Counted from the first letter of the stretch, positions 1 through 4,999 are shown. The stretch: DNA of 5,146 bases from CALARM01 sp964431735 (GCA_964431735.1 CAYSLJ010000282.1:1-5146), one strand, 5' to 3'. Notes: generated by a model not told the origin, from the sequence alone. Numbers and translations: made by a program.

Positions 1-2
1 AA

Positions 3-248
3 AGATATGCCGTATTAAAAGAGAGTTATAAATTATATAGATGCAAAATATTAAGAGTCTGTAAAATCAGTTTGCCACACAACAGGATCATATCTTTTCC
101 GGAAGAGTCCGGTCAGGAACAGGTTTTAGAAATGGATACTGACTTATCTGGAGCGGTACCAAGTATCGTAACAGGTAAAATGTTTACTGACTTATCTGGA
201 GCGGTAATCAGGGATAGTTTTGTGTCTGTCCCTCTATTATGGAGATGA
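3..248 (+). CDS. C-terminal end of an unrecognised protein (5' end outside the window)
   Basis: The frame beginning at base 3 stays open for 81 codons to a TGA at 246-248, which is unlikely by chance in DNA this AT-rich; the other two forward frames hit stops by position 30. There is no start in the window that gives a sensible complete gene (the first ATG is at 132), so this is probably a gene tail. The N-terminal visible part is basic and rich in Leu, Ile and Tyr. The end contains TDLSGAV twice, 16 residues apart, each preceded by Met and one other residue, matching an in-frame DNA duplication. I recognise no family. Oddly, its last three codons overlap the 3' end of the tRNA gene on the other strand. 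It could instead be a decayed fragment or a chance frame. The open frame and codon-spaced repeat favour coding, but evidence is moderate. Confidence 0.5.
   Translation, partial: RYAVLKESYKLYRCKILRVCKISLPHNRIISFPEESGQEQVLEMDTDLSGAVPSIVTGKMFTDLSGAVIRDSFVSVPLLWR
130..206 (+). repeat. Short direct repeat, two copies 48 bp apart
   Basis: Bases 130-158 and 178-206 match at 27 of 29 positions, with an identical core of 22 bases (137-158 and 185-206) containing GACTTATCTGGAGCGGTA. AACAGGT also precedes both copies (118-124 and 170-176). The 48-bp period equals 16 codons and keeps the reading frame of the surrounding ORF, so it encodes a repeated TDLSGAV. The copies are too few for an array and there is no sign of a CRISPR repeat. 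Confidence 0.85.
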
Positions 249-312
249 GCGGATTCGAACCGCCGACCTCTTCCTTGCGAAGGAAGCGCTCTACCATCTA
301 AGCTACATCCCC
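240..312 (-). tRNA. tRNA-Ala, anticodon CGC
   Basis: The reverse complement folds into a canonical 73-nt tRNA. The acceptor stem is GGGGATG with CATCTCC, the D arm GCTT/GAGC has an 8-nt loop with GG, the anticodon stem is CTTCC/GGAAG with loop TTCGCAA, the variable loop has 5 nt, and the T arm is GGCGG-TTCGAAT-CCGCT. The anticodon at positions 34-36 is CGC, reading GCG codons (Ala). The acceptor stem has the G3:U70 wobble pair that is the alanine identity element, and discriminator A73 is base 240. CCA is not encoded, so it must be added by nucleotidyltransferase. No clear terminator follows it. Confidence 0.96.
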
Positions 313-323
313 TTTAACGTCTC

Positions 324-352
324 ATTATAATTTAAACTTTCTATGAAGTCAA
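324..352 (-). promoter_or_regulatory. sigma70-type promoter of tRNA-Ala
   Basis: On the minus strand TTGACT (347-352) and a perfect TATAAT (324-329) are separated by exactly 17 bp (330-346). The -10 box lies 11 bp upstream of the first tRNA base, leaving a precursor leader of about 5 nt. This is close to consensus, as expected for a stable-RNA gene. Confidence 0.88.
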
Positions 353-380
353 TATTAGGATTGCGTTTTTTGGCAAACTA

Positions 381-409
381 TTGCTATTAACAGATTTTTT
401 TGCTATAAT
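381..409 (+). promoter_or_regulatory. Extended -10 promoter upstream of the small membrane protein gene
   Basis: TTGCTA (381-386), a 17-bp spacer and TATAAT (404-409), with TG at 401-402 giving an extended -10 (TGCTATAAT). A start near 416 would leave a leader of about 178 nt before the ATG at 594. It lies back to back with the tRNA promoter, the two -35 boxes being 28 bp apart. Confidence 0.75.
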
Positions 410-515
410 AATAATAACTGGTAATCAGGAAAACCCTGTATTTACGACTATTATGACGCGTCATGCGTCGAGATTTTTATATATAATTCCTGTGTGTATT
501 CTATGAGAGGAGAGA

Positions 516-563
516 ATGAAGGTTTTTTTAGTTTACGGTGAATTGTCTATGATAACACACTGA
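516..563 (+). CDS. Possible 15-residue leader peptide
   Basis: An ATG at 516 follows a good Shine-Dalgarno sequence (AGGAG at 508-512, within a GAGAGGAGAGA tract) and opens MKVFLVYGELSMITH, ending at TGA 561-563 with a second stop, TAA, directly after. It is in the same frame as the 66-residue gene that starts 30 nt further on. The best ribosome binding site of the region therefore serves this tiny ORF and not the larger one. It could be a regulatory leader peptide or translational-coupling ORF, or the remnant of an older N-terminus of the downstream gene cut off by the tandem stops. The residues show no run of one amino acid that would suggest classical amino-acid attenuation. The spacing of 3 nt from AGGAG to ATG is short, so initiation here is plausible but unproven. 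Confidence 0.35.
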   Translation: MKVFLVYGELSMITH

Positions 564-571
564 TAAACTCG

Positions 572-593
572 AAATTTTTCTTCAGAAAAATTT
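572..593 (+). promoter_or_regulatory. 9-bp hairpin abutting the start codon at 594
   Basis: AAATTTTTC (572-580), loop TTCA, GAAAAATTT (585-593) form a perfect 9-bp inverted repeat whose last base directly precedes the ATG. It occupies the place where a ribosome binding site would normally lie. It lacks the GC-rich stem and U tract of a terminator, so a role in translation initiation is more likely. Confidence 0.5.
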
Positions 594-794
594 ATGACAG
601 ATAGCAAGTTATTATGGTTTTTTACAGGAGGCATTTGTGCATTATCTCTGGTTGTTATATGGAATTCATATAAGGGATCTTCCAGGACTACCAGAAAGAA
701 GATTGAAGAACCTACTTATCGTAAGGTGAAAGATTTGATTTCCGAGGCAGATGAGTTGCTGGATATATTAAGAGAAATGGACAAAATAAAATAG
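594..794 (+). CDS. Small single-pass membrane protein, 66 aa
   Basis: I do not recognise a family. Residues 6-23 (LLWFFTGG to VVIW) form one hydrophobic segment long enough to cross the membrane. A basic stretch follows (K27, R31, R34, K35, K36), so by the positive-inside rule the C-terminus is probably cytoplasmic. The tail (about 40-66) is charged with spaced Leu, Ile and Val (V45, L48, I49, L55, L56, I58, L59) and looks like an amphipathic helix or short coiled coil. The ATG is the only plausible start: an in-frame TAA lies at 564-566 and no ATG, GTG or TTG falls between. There is no Shine-Dalgarno; a hairpin touches the start codon instead. The gene has its own promoter at 381-409 and converges on the TPR gene with a shared terminator. 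Promoter, terminator and membrane-protein pattern support a real gene. Confidence 0.65.
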   Translation: MTDSKLLWFFTGGICALSLVVIWNSYKGSSRTTRKKIEEPTYRKVKDLISEADELLDILREMDKIK

Positions 795-814
795 TTCGTT
801 AATATATGAAAAAT

Positions 815-850
815 GAAAAATAAAGGCCACTAATGTGGCCTTTATTTTTC
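815..850. terminator. Bidirectional intrinsic terminator
   Basis: GAAAAATAAAGGCCAC (815-830), loop TAAT, GTGGCCTTTATTTTTC (835-850) form a perfect 16-bp inverted repeat. The GC core GGCCAC/GTGGCC is followed on either strand by TTTATTTTT. It lies 20 nt after the stop at 794 and 16 nt after the TPR gene stop, so it can end transcripts from both convergent genes. Confidence 0.92.
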
Positions 851-866
851 AGGAAATAAGGAAATA

Positions 867-2936
867 CTATGCCCCTTTAATTCTCTCCAGTTCTTTCCCT
901 ATATTCTGGGCATAATTATCATTGCCCTGTTCTTCTGCAAGTGTGAGAGCAATTTCCAGATGTTTTACAGATTCTTCCCTGTTACCCTGTTTTTCATACA
1001 GAAGTCCAAGATTTCCATAGGCCTGAATTAATTTCTGATCCAGTTCTATAGCCTTTTTATAGGAAGAAATAGCTTCGTCCAGTTTGTTCAGATCCGTATA
1101 ACTGAGGCCAAGGTTGAAATGAGCTTCAGCATAATCAGGGTTAATCTCAAGGGCTTTGAGCCATTCATCTATGGCATCTTCAGTCTGCCCTTTTCTCGCA
1201 TAAACTATACCCAGGTTATTATGGGCATACATATCCTGAGGATCTATTTCTATAGCTTTTTTATACTCTTCTGCTGCCTGTTCCAGTTTGTCCAGGTATG
1301 TATAGGCAAGTCCGAGATTATTGTGGGCATAGGCATCATTTTCATTGATTACTATAGCTTTTTTATATTCTTCAATAGCAAGTTCCAGTTTACCCTGGTA
1401 TGTGTAAGCAAGACCGAGATTGTTATGGGCATATATGTCATCAGGATCAATTTCTATGGCCTTCTTATATTCTTCTACTGCAAGTTCCAGTTTCCCTGAA
1501 CGGGCATAGGCTATACCGAGATTATTGTGGGCATAGACATCTGTCGGCTCTATCTCCAGTGCCTGTTTGAACTGTTCTATTGCTTCCTCTATTCTGTTCT
1601 GACATGTGTAGGCAAAGCCAAGGTTATTGTGGGCATATACGTCTTTCTGATTGATTTCCAGTGCCTTTTTATAACATTCTATTGCCAGATCCAGTTTCCC
1701 TGCTCTTGAATAGGCTATACCCAGGTTATTGTGGGCATAAAGATCGGTGGGAGCTATTTCTATGGCCTTTTTAAATTCTTTAATGGCAAGCCCCAGTTTG
1801 TTGATCTTTACATAGGCTCTTCCAAGATTATTATGGACATATACATCATTGGGATTCATTTTAAGGGCAATCTTATATTCCTGTATTGCCTGTTCTATAT
1901 CACCTATTCTTGCATATGCTATACCCAGATTATTATGGGCATATACATCGGTGCTGTCAATCTCTATAGCTGTTTTAAACTGCTGTATTGCTTCATCTAT
2001 TCTGCCTTTTCTTGCATAAGCTCTTCCCAGATTATTTCTTGCATATACATCATTAGGATCCAGTTCTACTGCTTTTTCGTATTCTGCCATGGCTTCTTCC
2101 AGCTTACCGAGACTGTCGTAAGCTCTTCCCAGATTGTTGTGAGCATATACATCGGTGCTGTCGAGATTCAGTGCTCTTTGGTAGAATTCAGTAGCCTTTT
2201 CCGTCTGACCGAGTCTTGCATAAACAAGGCCAAGATTGTTATGTGCATATACATCTGTAGGATTTAACTCGATAGCTTTCAGATAACCTTCAATGGCTTT
2301 TTCATAATTACCTGATCTCGCATAGACAAGTCCCAGATTATAATATACCTGGGCATAATCAGGATTGATTTCAATGGCTTTTTTCCACTGTTCTATAGCT
2401 TCTTCCAGTTTACCTTCCCTTGCATAAACCAGTCCCAGGTTGTTATAAGAGAAGGGATCTGTCGGATCTATATTAATAACTTCTTTGTAATGCTTTATGG
2501 CAAGGTCCGATTTGCCCTGATAAAGATAAATTACTCCGAGCATATAATGGGCCTGAGAGTATTTCTCATCTATCGAAATAGCTTTTTTCCATTCTTTTAT
2601 AGCAAGTCCTATCTCTCCGATTTGAGCATAAGTATTACCAAGATGATAATGGCTTTCTACCGAGTTCTGATCTATGTCAAGAGCTTCCTGAAGTTTTTTC
2701 CTTGATTCTTCTATCTGCCCTCTTTGCAGATGTATTTGTCCTGTGTAACATAAGGCAGTAACATTTTTTTCGTCAAGACTGAGAGTAAGTTCCATCTCTC
2801 TTTCAGCCAGATCATATCTGCCTTCATTGAAATAGGCGATACCCAGTTTACAATGGGCATTGGAATCGTTTGGATTTTTTTCAACTTCTAACTGTAAATC
2901 CAGTGTTCCTTCCTGAGAGTTATTCTCTTCTTTCAT
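867..2936 (-). CDS. TPR-repeat superhelix protein, 689 aa
   Basis: Residues 25-670 are 19 consecutive 34-residue tetratricopeptide repeats without any insertion, flanked only by a 24-residue acidic N-terminus and a 19-residue tail. There is no catalytic domain, signal peptide or membrane segment, so a cytoplasmic protein-binding scaffold is expected. Repeats match the TPR pattern (L7, G8, Y11, A20, Y/F24, A27, often P32). Repeats 7-17 are especially alike, with consensus VYAHNNLGxAYARxGK. Asn at position 6 occurs in nearly all repeats from 5 onward, like the asparagine ladder on the concave face of the O-GlcNAc transferase TPR superhelix; no glycosyltransferase domain is present here. The ATG at 2936 is fixed by an in-frame TAA three codons upstream and has no Shine-Dalgarno. 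The gene diverges from the protease operon. The binding partner is unknown. Confidence 0.93.
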   Translation of the reverse strand: MKEENNSQEGTLDLQLEVEKNPNDSNAHCKLGIAYFNEGRYDLAEREMELTLSLDEKNVTALCYTGQIHLQRGQIEESRKKLQEALDIDQNSVESHYHLGNTYAQIGEIGLAIKEWKKAISIDEKYSQAHYMLGVIYLYQGKSDLAIKHYKEVINIDPTDPFSYNNLGLVYAREGKLEEAIEQWKKAIEINPDYAQVYYNLGLVYARSGNYEKAIEGYLKAIELNPTDVYAHNNLGLVYARLGQTEKATEFYQRALNLDSTDVYAHNNLGRAYDSLGKLEEAMAEYEKAVELDPNDVYARNNLGRAYARKGRIDEAIQQFKTAIEIDSTDVYAHNNLGIAYARIGDIEQAIQEYKIALKMNPNDVYVHNNLGRAYVKINKLGLAIKEFKKAIEIAPTDLYAHNNLGIAYSRAGKLDLAIECYKKALEINQKDVYAHNNLGFAYTCQNRIEEAIEQFKQALEIEPTDVYAHNNLGIAYARSGKLELAVEEYKKAIEIDPDDIYAHNNLGLAYTYQGKLELAIEEYKKAIVINENDAYAHNNLGLAYTYLDKLEQAAEEYKKAIEIDPQDMYAHNNLGIVYARKGQTEDAIDEWLKALEINPDYAEAHFNLGLSYTDLNKLDEAISSYKKAIELDQKLIQAYGNLGLLYEKQGNREESVKHLEIALTLAEEQGNDNYAQNIGKELERIKGA
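927..2864 (-). repeat. Tandem 102-bp coding repeats (19 TPR units)
   Basis: The DNA has a strict 102-bp period matching the 34-residue repeats, visible as recurring TTATTGTGGGCATA-like stretches that encode YAHNNL on the minus strand. The middle part (1131-2252, repeats 7-17) is most uniform and the ends are more diverged. This fits growth of the array by internal duplication. Confidence 0.9.
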
Positions 2937-2944
2937 AAACTTAA

Positions 2945-2953
2945 CTTATAGCA
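2945..2953 (-). promoter_or_regulatory. Possible extended -10 promoter of the TPR gene
   Basis: On the minus strand TGCTATAAG is an extended -10 element (TG-n-TATAAG), with 8 nt between it and the ATG. There is no recognisable -35. If used, transcription would begin at or almost at the ATG, giving a leaderless or nearly leaderless mRNA, which would fit the missing Shine-Dalgarno. An alternative is TATAAT at 2999-3004 (minus strand), about 63 bp upstream of the ATG, which also lacks a good -35. Confidence 0.35.
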
Positions 2954-2974
2954 TTCCATACAGAACTGCTATAA
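2946..2974. promoter_or_regulatory. 8-bp inverted repeat upstream of the TPR gene (operator or hairpin)
   Basis: TTATAGCA (2946-2953), 13 bases, TGCTATAA (2967-2974) are perfect inverted repeats, ending 9 bp before the TPR start codon. One arm coincides with the possible extended -10. It could bind a dimeric repressor or, if transcribed, form an 8-bp hairpin directly in front of the start codon. Confidence 0.5.
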
Positions 2975-3153
2975 TGCCCCCTTTCTGATATTACATCTAT
3001 TATAAAAAAATTGTTATCAAATAAATATCAATACATCAATACAAAATGATTTATATTATTCGCTTTTATCCAAACTAAATCCTTCTATAGAAACTAATGT
3101 TTTTTCTTTTACCGAAATTATTTATTTAATGGTAATCGTTTATGGTTGAAAAG

Positions 3154-3180
3154 TTAACATTTTTTTAACATTTTTTAACA
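3154..3180 (+). promoter_or_regulatory. Three phased TTAACA boxes (PhoP-box-like)
   Basis: TTAACA occurs at 3154-3159, 3165-3170 and 3175-3180, with 5-bp and 4-bp T-only spacers, so the boxes repeat every 10-11 bp on one face of the helix. They end 10 bp upstream of the -35 box of the next promoter. Direct TTAACA-type repeats at this spacing are the known Bacillus subtilis PhoP binding pattern. A TTAA-N7-TTAA (CtrA-like) reading also fits the first pair. Position suggests an activator site; the regulator is inferred only. Confidence 0.45.
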
Positions 3181-3190
3181 AGTTATTACT

Positions 3191-3219
3191 TGGATCAGAC
3201 ATACTTTTATGTTATTATA
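3191..3219 (+). promoter_or_regulatory. Extended -10 promoter of the protease operon
   Basis: TTGGAT (3191-3196), a 17-bp spacer and TATTAT (3214-3219), with TG at 3211-3212 (TGTTATTAT). The start would be near 3226, leaving a leader of roughly 117 nt before the ATG at 3343. The -35 is imperfect, as is common at promoters that need an activator. Confidence 0.65.
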
Positions 3220-3342
3220 TTCAGGAAGAGAGGGAATAAGGGAGAGATATTTTAGAGATTGTTAAATGTTTTGTGTAACTTACTGTGAATAAGGATACAC
3301 TGAATTTATCAGTCAAATTTTTTATAATTAGGATTGGTGATT

Positions 3343-3600
3343 ATGGCAGACAAAATCTGTTCTCAGTTAAGTAATATGTTGTCAGACGATGAACAAATAC
3401 TTCCTGTAATAGTTCAGGTCAATGACAATTTAATGGAAGAAGATGAAAAAATGATTCTTCAGGCAGGAGGTACTGTTAAAAGTAAATTATCTATTATAAA
3501 TTCCTATGGCGCAGAATTGACTGTAAAGGCAATAAAAGATTTAACAGCCAATCCAAGGATAAAAAAGGTTTATTATGACGGTGAAGTTCAGGCAATTTAA
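3343..3600 (+). CDS. Stand-alone subtilisin propeptide-like (inhibitor I9) protein, 85 aa
   Basis: After about 20 N-terminal residues, residues 21-85 resemble the I9 prodomain of S8 proteases and in particular that of the next gene. Shared positions include PVI (21-23), D28, GG (42-43), L49, II (51-52), an aromatic residue then AE (57-58), K62, I64 and DG (79-80). Only two one-residue gaps are needed. The chain stops where a prodomain would join its protease, so the free C-terminus (VQAI) could occupy the active-site cleft. I9 proteins of this kind are known as tight inhibitors and as folding chaperones (for example yeast Pbi2 and fungal POIA1). No signal peptide is seen. I chose ATG 3343, with AGGA at 3330-3333 9 nt upstream; TTG 3334 and GTG 3337 are in frame but crowd that site. 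It is followed by tandem TAA stops and, 43 nt on, by the protease. Confidence 0.8.
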   Translation: MADKICSQLSNMLSDDEQILPVIVQVNDNLMEEDEKMILQAGGTVKSKLSIINSYGAELTVKAIKDLTANPRIKKVYYDGEVQAI

Positions 3601-3630
3601 TAAAAGAAAATCATTTTTTAAAATCAGTTA

Positions 3631-3636
3631 AGGAGG
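3631..3636 (+). promoter_or_regulatory. Shine-Dalgarno fixing the GTG start of the protease
   Basis: A consensus AGGAGG lies 7 nt upstream of GTG 3644, the only suitable start at that distance. It is much stronger than the site of the preceding gene, suggesting efficient translation of the protease. Confidence 0.88.
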
Positions 3637-3643
3637 ATTATTT

Positions 3644-4960
3644 GTGAATACCAGAATTTCAGGTGATAATTTTTTTAATAACATTAATATTTCCCCGTTG
3701 AATATGAAAAAAGACGTTCCCTCCAGACATGTTTCCCCTGTTTCCGACGAACAGGCCTGCTCTGTTCCGGCTGATCATATATGTCTTGAAAATTATCTTG
3801 ATGCAGAAGGTTTTAAAGTCAATCAATATGGTTTGAGTCCTGTTATTATAGAAGGAAAAGACAGGGAAGAGGTTGCGAAGAAAAAAGAAGAAATACTGTC
3901 ACAGGGCGGTCATATTGAAGCAGATTTGCCAATAATCGGAGGTTTTTCCGCAGAAATACCACCTAAAGAAATACTTAAAATAGCCAGAAAAGGCACACTT
4001 GCAGTTATACCTGACGGTGACATGCATGCCTATTTAGATGTTGCATCTTCTGTTGTCGGTGCCACTGCAATTAATAATAAAGGTTTTACCGGTAAAGGTG
4101 TTACTGTGGCAGTTATAGATACAGGTATTTCCCCTCATAAAGATCTTGCAGACCTGAAGACGGGGGAGAGCAGAATAATAGGTTTTAAAGATTTTGTAAA
4201 CGGAAAAACAGAACCTTATGATGATAACGGTCATGGCACCCATTGTGCCGGTGACGTAGGAGCCAATGGAGCAAGTTCTTCCGGGAAAAATGTCGGTCCT
4301 GCTCCCGATGCATCTCTCGTGGGAGTGAAAGTTCTGAGTGGTTCTGGAAGCGGCAGTTTTTCTAATATTATTCAGGGTATTCAGTGGGTTGTTGAAAATA
4401 AAGATAAATTTAATCCTCCTATAAAGGTTGTAAATATGTCACTTGGCGGAACTGCTACAAGGCCTTCCGATGATGACCCTGTATGTCAGGCAGTTGAAGC
4501 TGCAAAAAATAAAGGACTTGTTGTTCTCATAGCCGCAGGTAATTCCGGCCCTACTACAAAAACTATAGGTTCCCCTGGCATAGAACCTTCCATAATTACT
4601 ATAGGTGCTTTTAATGATATGGGAACAGTTGATAGAAAAGATGATAAGATTGCCTATTTTTCGAGCAGAGGACCTACGATTGATAATATAGTCAAACCTG
4701 ATCTTGTAAGCCCGGGCTATAATATAACCTCTCTTAAACCTGGAAGCGGTTATACTACTATGTCAGGTACTTCTATGGCCACACCAGTTGCAGCAGGCCT
4801 GGTAGCTTCCATGCTTGAAGCGAATCCTTCTTTAACGCCTGATAAGATAAAGGAGATTTTAATGGGTACTGCCGAAAACAGAGGACTCGACCCTAATATT
4901 CAGGGCGCAGGTTATATAGATGGTGAAAAGGCCATTGCGAAAGCTATGGAACTGGCGTAA
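3644..4960 (+). CDS. Subtilisin-like serine protease (family S8) with I9 prodomain, no signal peptide
   Basis: A 438-residue peptidase with a complete active site: Asp159 in VIDTG, His197 in NGHGTH, oxyanion-hole Asn300 in AAGNSG and Ser377 in SGTSMATP. It should cleave peptide bonds with the usual Asp/His/Ser mechanism. Residues 66-131 form an I9-like prodomain (PVI, GG 88-89, AE 103-104, DG 124-125), so self-cleavage probably falls around 130-135. The mature enzyme would be about 305 residues, a normal single-domain size. The first 65 residues are polar with Cys39 and Cys47 and show no signal peptide or membrane segment, so the enzyme is either cytoplasmic or exported by another route. Cys201, right after HGTH, matches the free cysteine of proteinase K-type, thiol-dependent subtilisins. 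GTG start with a strong Shine-Dalgarno. Second gene of the operon after the I9 protein; its substrate is unknown. Confidence 0.96.
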   Translation: MNTRISGDNFFNNINISPLNMKKDVPSRHVSPVSDEQACSVPADHICLENYLDAEGFKVNQYGLSPVIIEGKDREEVAKKKEEILSQGGHIEADLPIIGGFSAEIPPKEILKIARKGTLAVIPDGDMHAYLDVASSVVGATAINNKGFTGKGVTVAVIDTGISPHKDLADLKTGESRIIGFKDFVNGKTEPYDDNGHGTHCAGDVGANGASSSGKNVGPAPDASLVGVKVLSGSGSGSFSNIIQGIQWVVENKDKFNPPIKVVNMSLGGTATRPSDDDPVCQAVEAAKNKGLVVLIAAGNSGPTTKTIGSPGIEPSIITIGAFNDMGTVDRKDDKIAYFSSRGPTIDNIVKPDLVSPGYNITSLKPGSGYTTMSGTSMATPVAAGLVASMLEANPSLTPDKIKEILMGTAENRGLDPNIQGAGYIDGEKAIAKAMELA

Positions 4961-4972
4961 AATGGTCGATTC

Positions 4973-4999
4973 TAAATTTTTTAAATTTTTTTAAAAAAA
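4973..4999 (+). promoter_or_regulatory. A/T tract, probable UP element
   Basis: Twenty-seven bases consisting only of A and T in runs (TAAATTTTTT, then AAATTTTTTT, then AAAAAAA) lie directly upstream of a strong -35. This is the place and composition of an UP element that binds the alpha-subunit C-terminal domain at rRNA promoters. It has no GC stem and so is not a convincing terminator for the protease operon. Confidence 0.55.

Larger units (their letters stand above)
416..593 (+). promoter_or_regulatory. Structured leader with several hairpins
   Basis: This predicted 5' leader can form three hairpins: CAGG/CCTG at 426-438; GACGC-gtcat-GCGTC at 455-469, followed four bases later by a TTTTT run (474-478); and a 9-bp AU stem at 572-593. 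A 12-bp perfect palindrome ATGACGCGTCAT (453-464) overlaps the second hairpin and could alternatively be a DNA operator. The second hairpin could act as a weak attenuator, but the stem has only 5 bp. I recognise no known riboswitch. Confidence 0.35.
2937..3342. other. Divergent intergenic region between TPR gene and protease operon
   Basis: These 406 bp hold no convincing gene. The left part (2937-3004) contains an inverted repeat and candidate promoter elements for the TPR gene. The middle (3005-3150) is very AT-rich and I see no clear element in it. The right part carries three TTAACA boxes, a good promoter, and a leader of about 115 nt that begins with a purine-rich tract (3224-3249). A small ACTGA-atTTA-TCAGT hairpin (3299-3313) lies near the end of the leader. 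Confidence 0.7.

Noticed and set aside
99..112. CCGGA-agag-TCCGG hairpin as a terminator
   Set aside because: Only 5 bp, no T tract, and it lies within the open frame of the partial gene.
130..206. CRISPR-like or phage attachment repeat
   Set aside because: Only two imperfect copies within an open frame and codon-phased spacing; a small coding duplication explains it better.
210..233. AGGGATA/TGTCCCT stem as a tRNA terminator
   Set aside because: On the tRNA strand the stem contains an A-C mismatch and no T tract follows, so intrinsic termination is not supported.
1119..2705. Four plus-strand ORFs (1119-1499, 1527-1709, 1731-2267, 2490-2705) opposite the TPR gene
   Set aside because: They are antisense shadows of the 102-bp repeat array: their products are rich in Cys, Phe, Ile and Tyr, repeat with the TPR period, and the TPR frame is clearly the coding one.
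3266..3292. Eight-codon ORF in the protease operon leader
   Set aside because: No Shine-Dalgarno at a suitable distance; the purine-rich GGAG-like tract is more than 20 nt upstream.
3323..3328. TATAAT as a second promoter for the protease operon
   Set aside because: No usable -35 (CTGAAT at 17 bp), and a start near 3335 would leave no room for the ribosome site of the ATG at 3343.
3334..3342. TTG 3334 or GTG 3337 as start of the I9 protein
   Set aside because: AGGA at 3330-3333 would touch or nearly touch these codons, while ATG 3343 is 9 nt from it.
4034..4243. Minus-strand 69-codon ORF
   Set aside because: It lies opposite the catalytic Asp and His region of the protease, has no promoter or ribosome site and no recognisable product.
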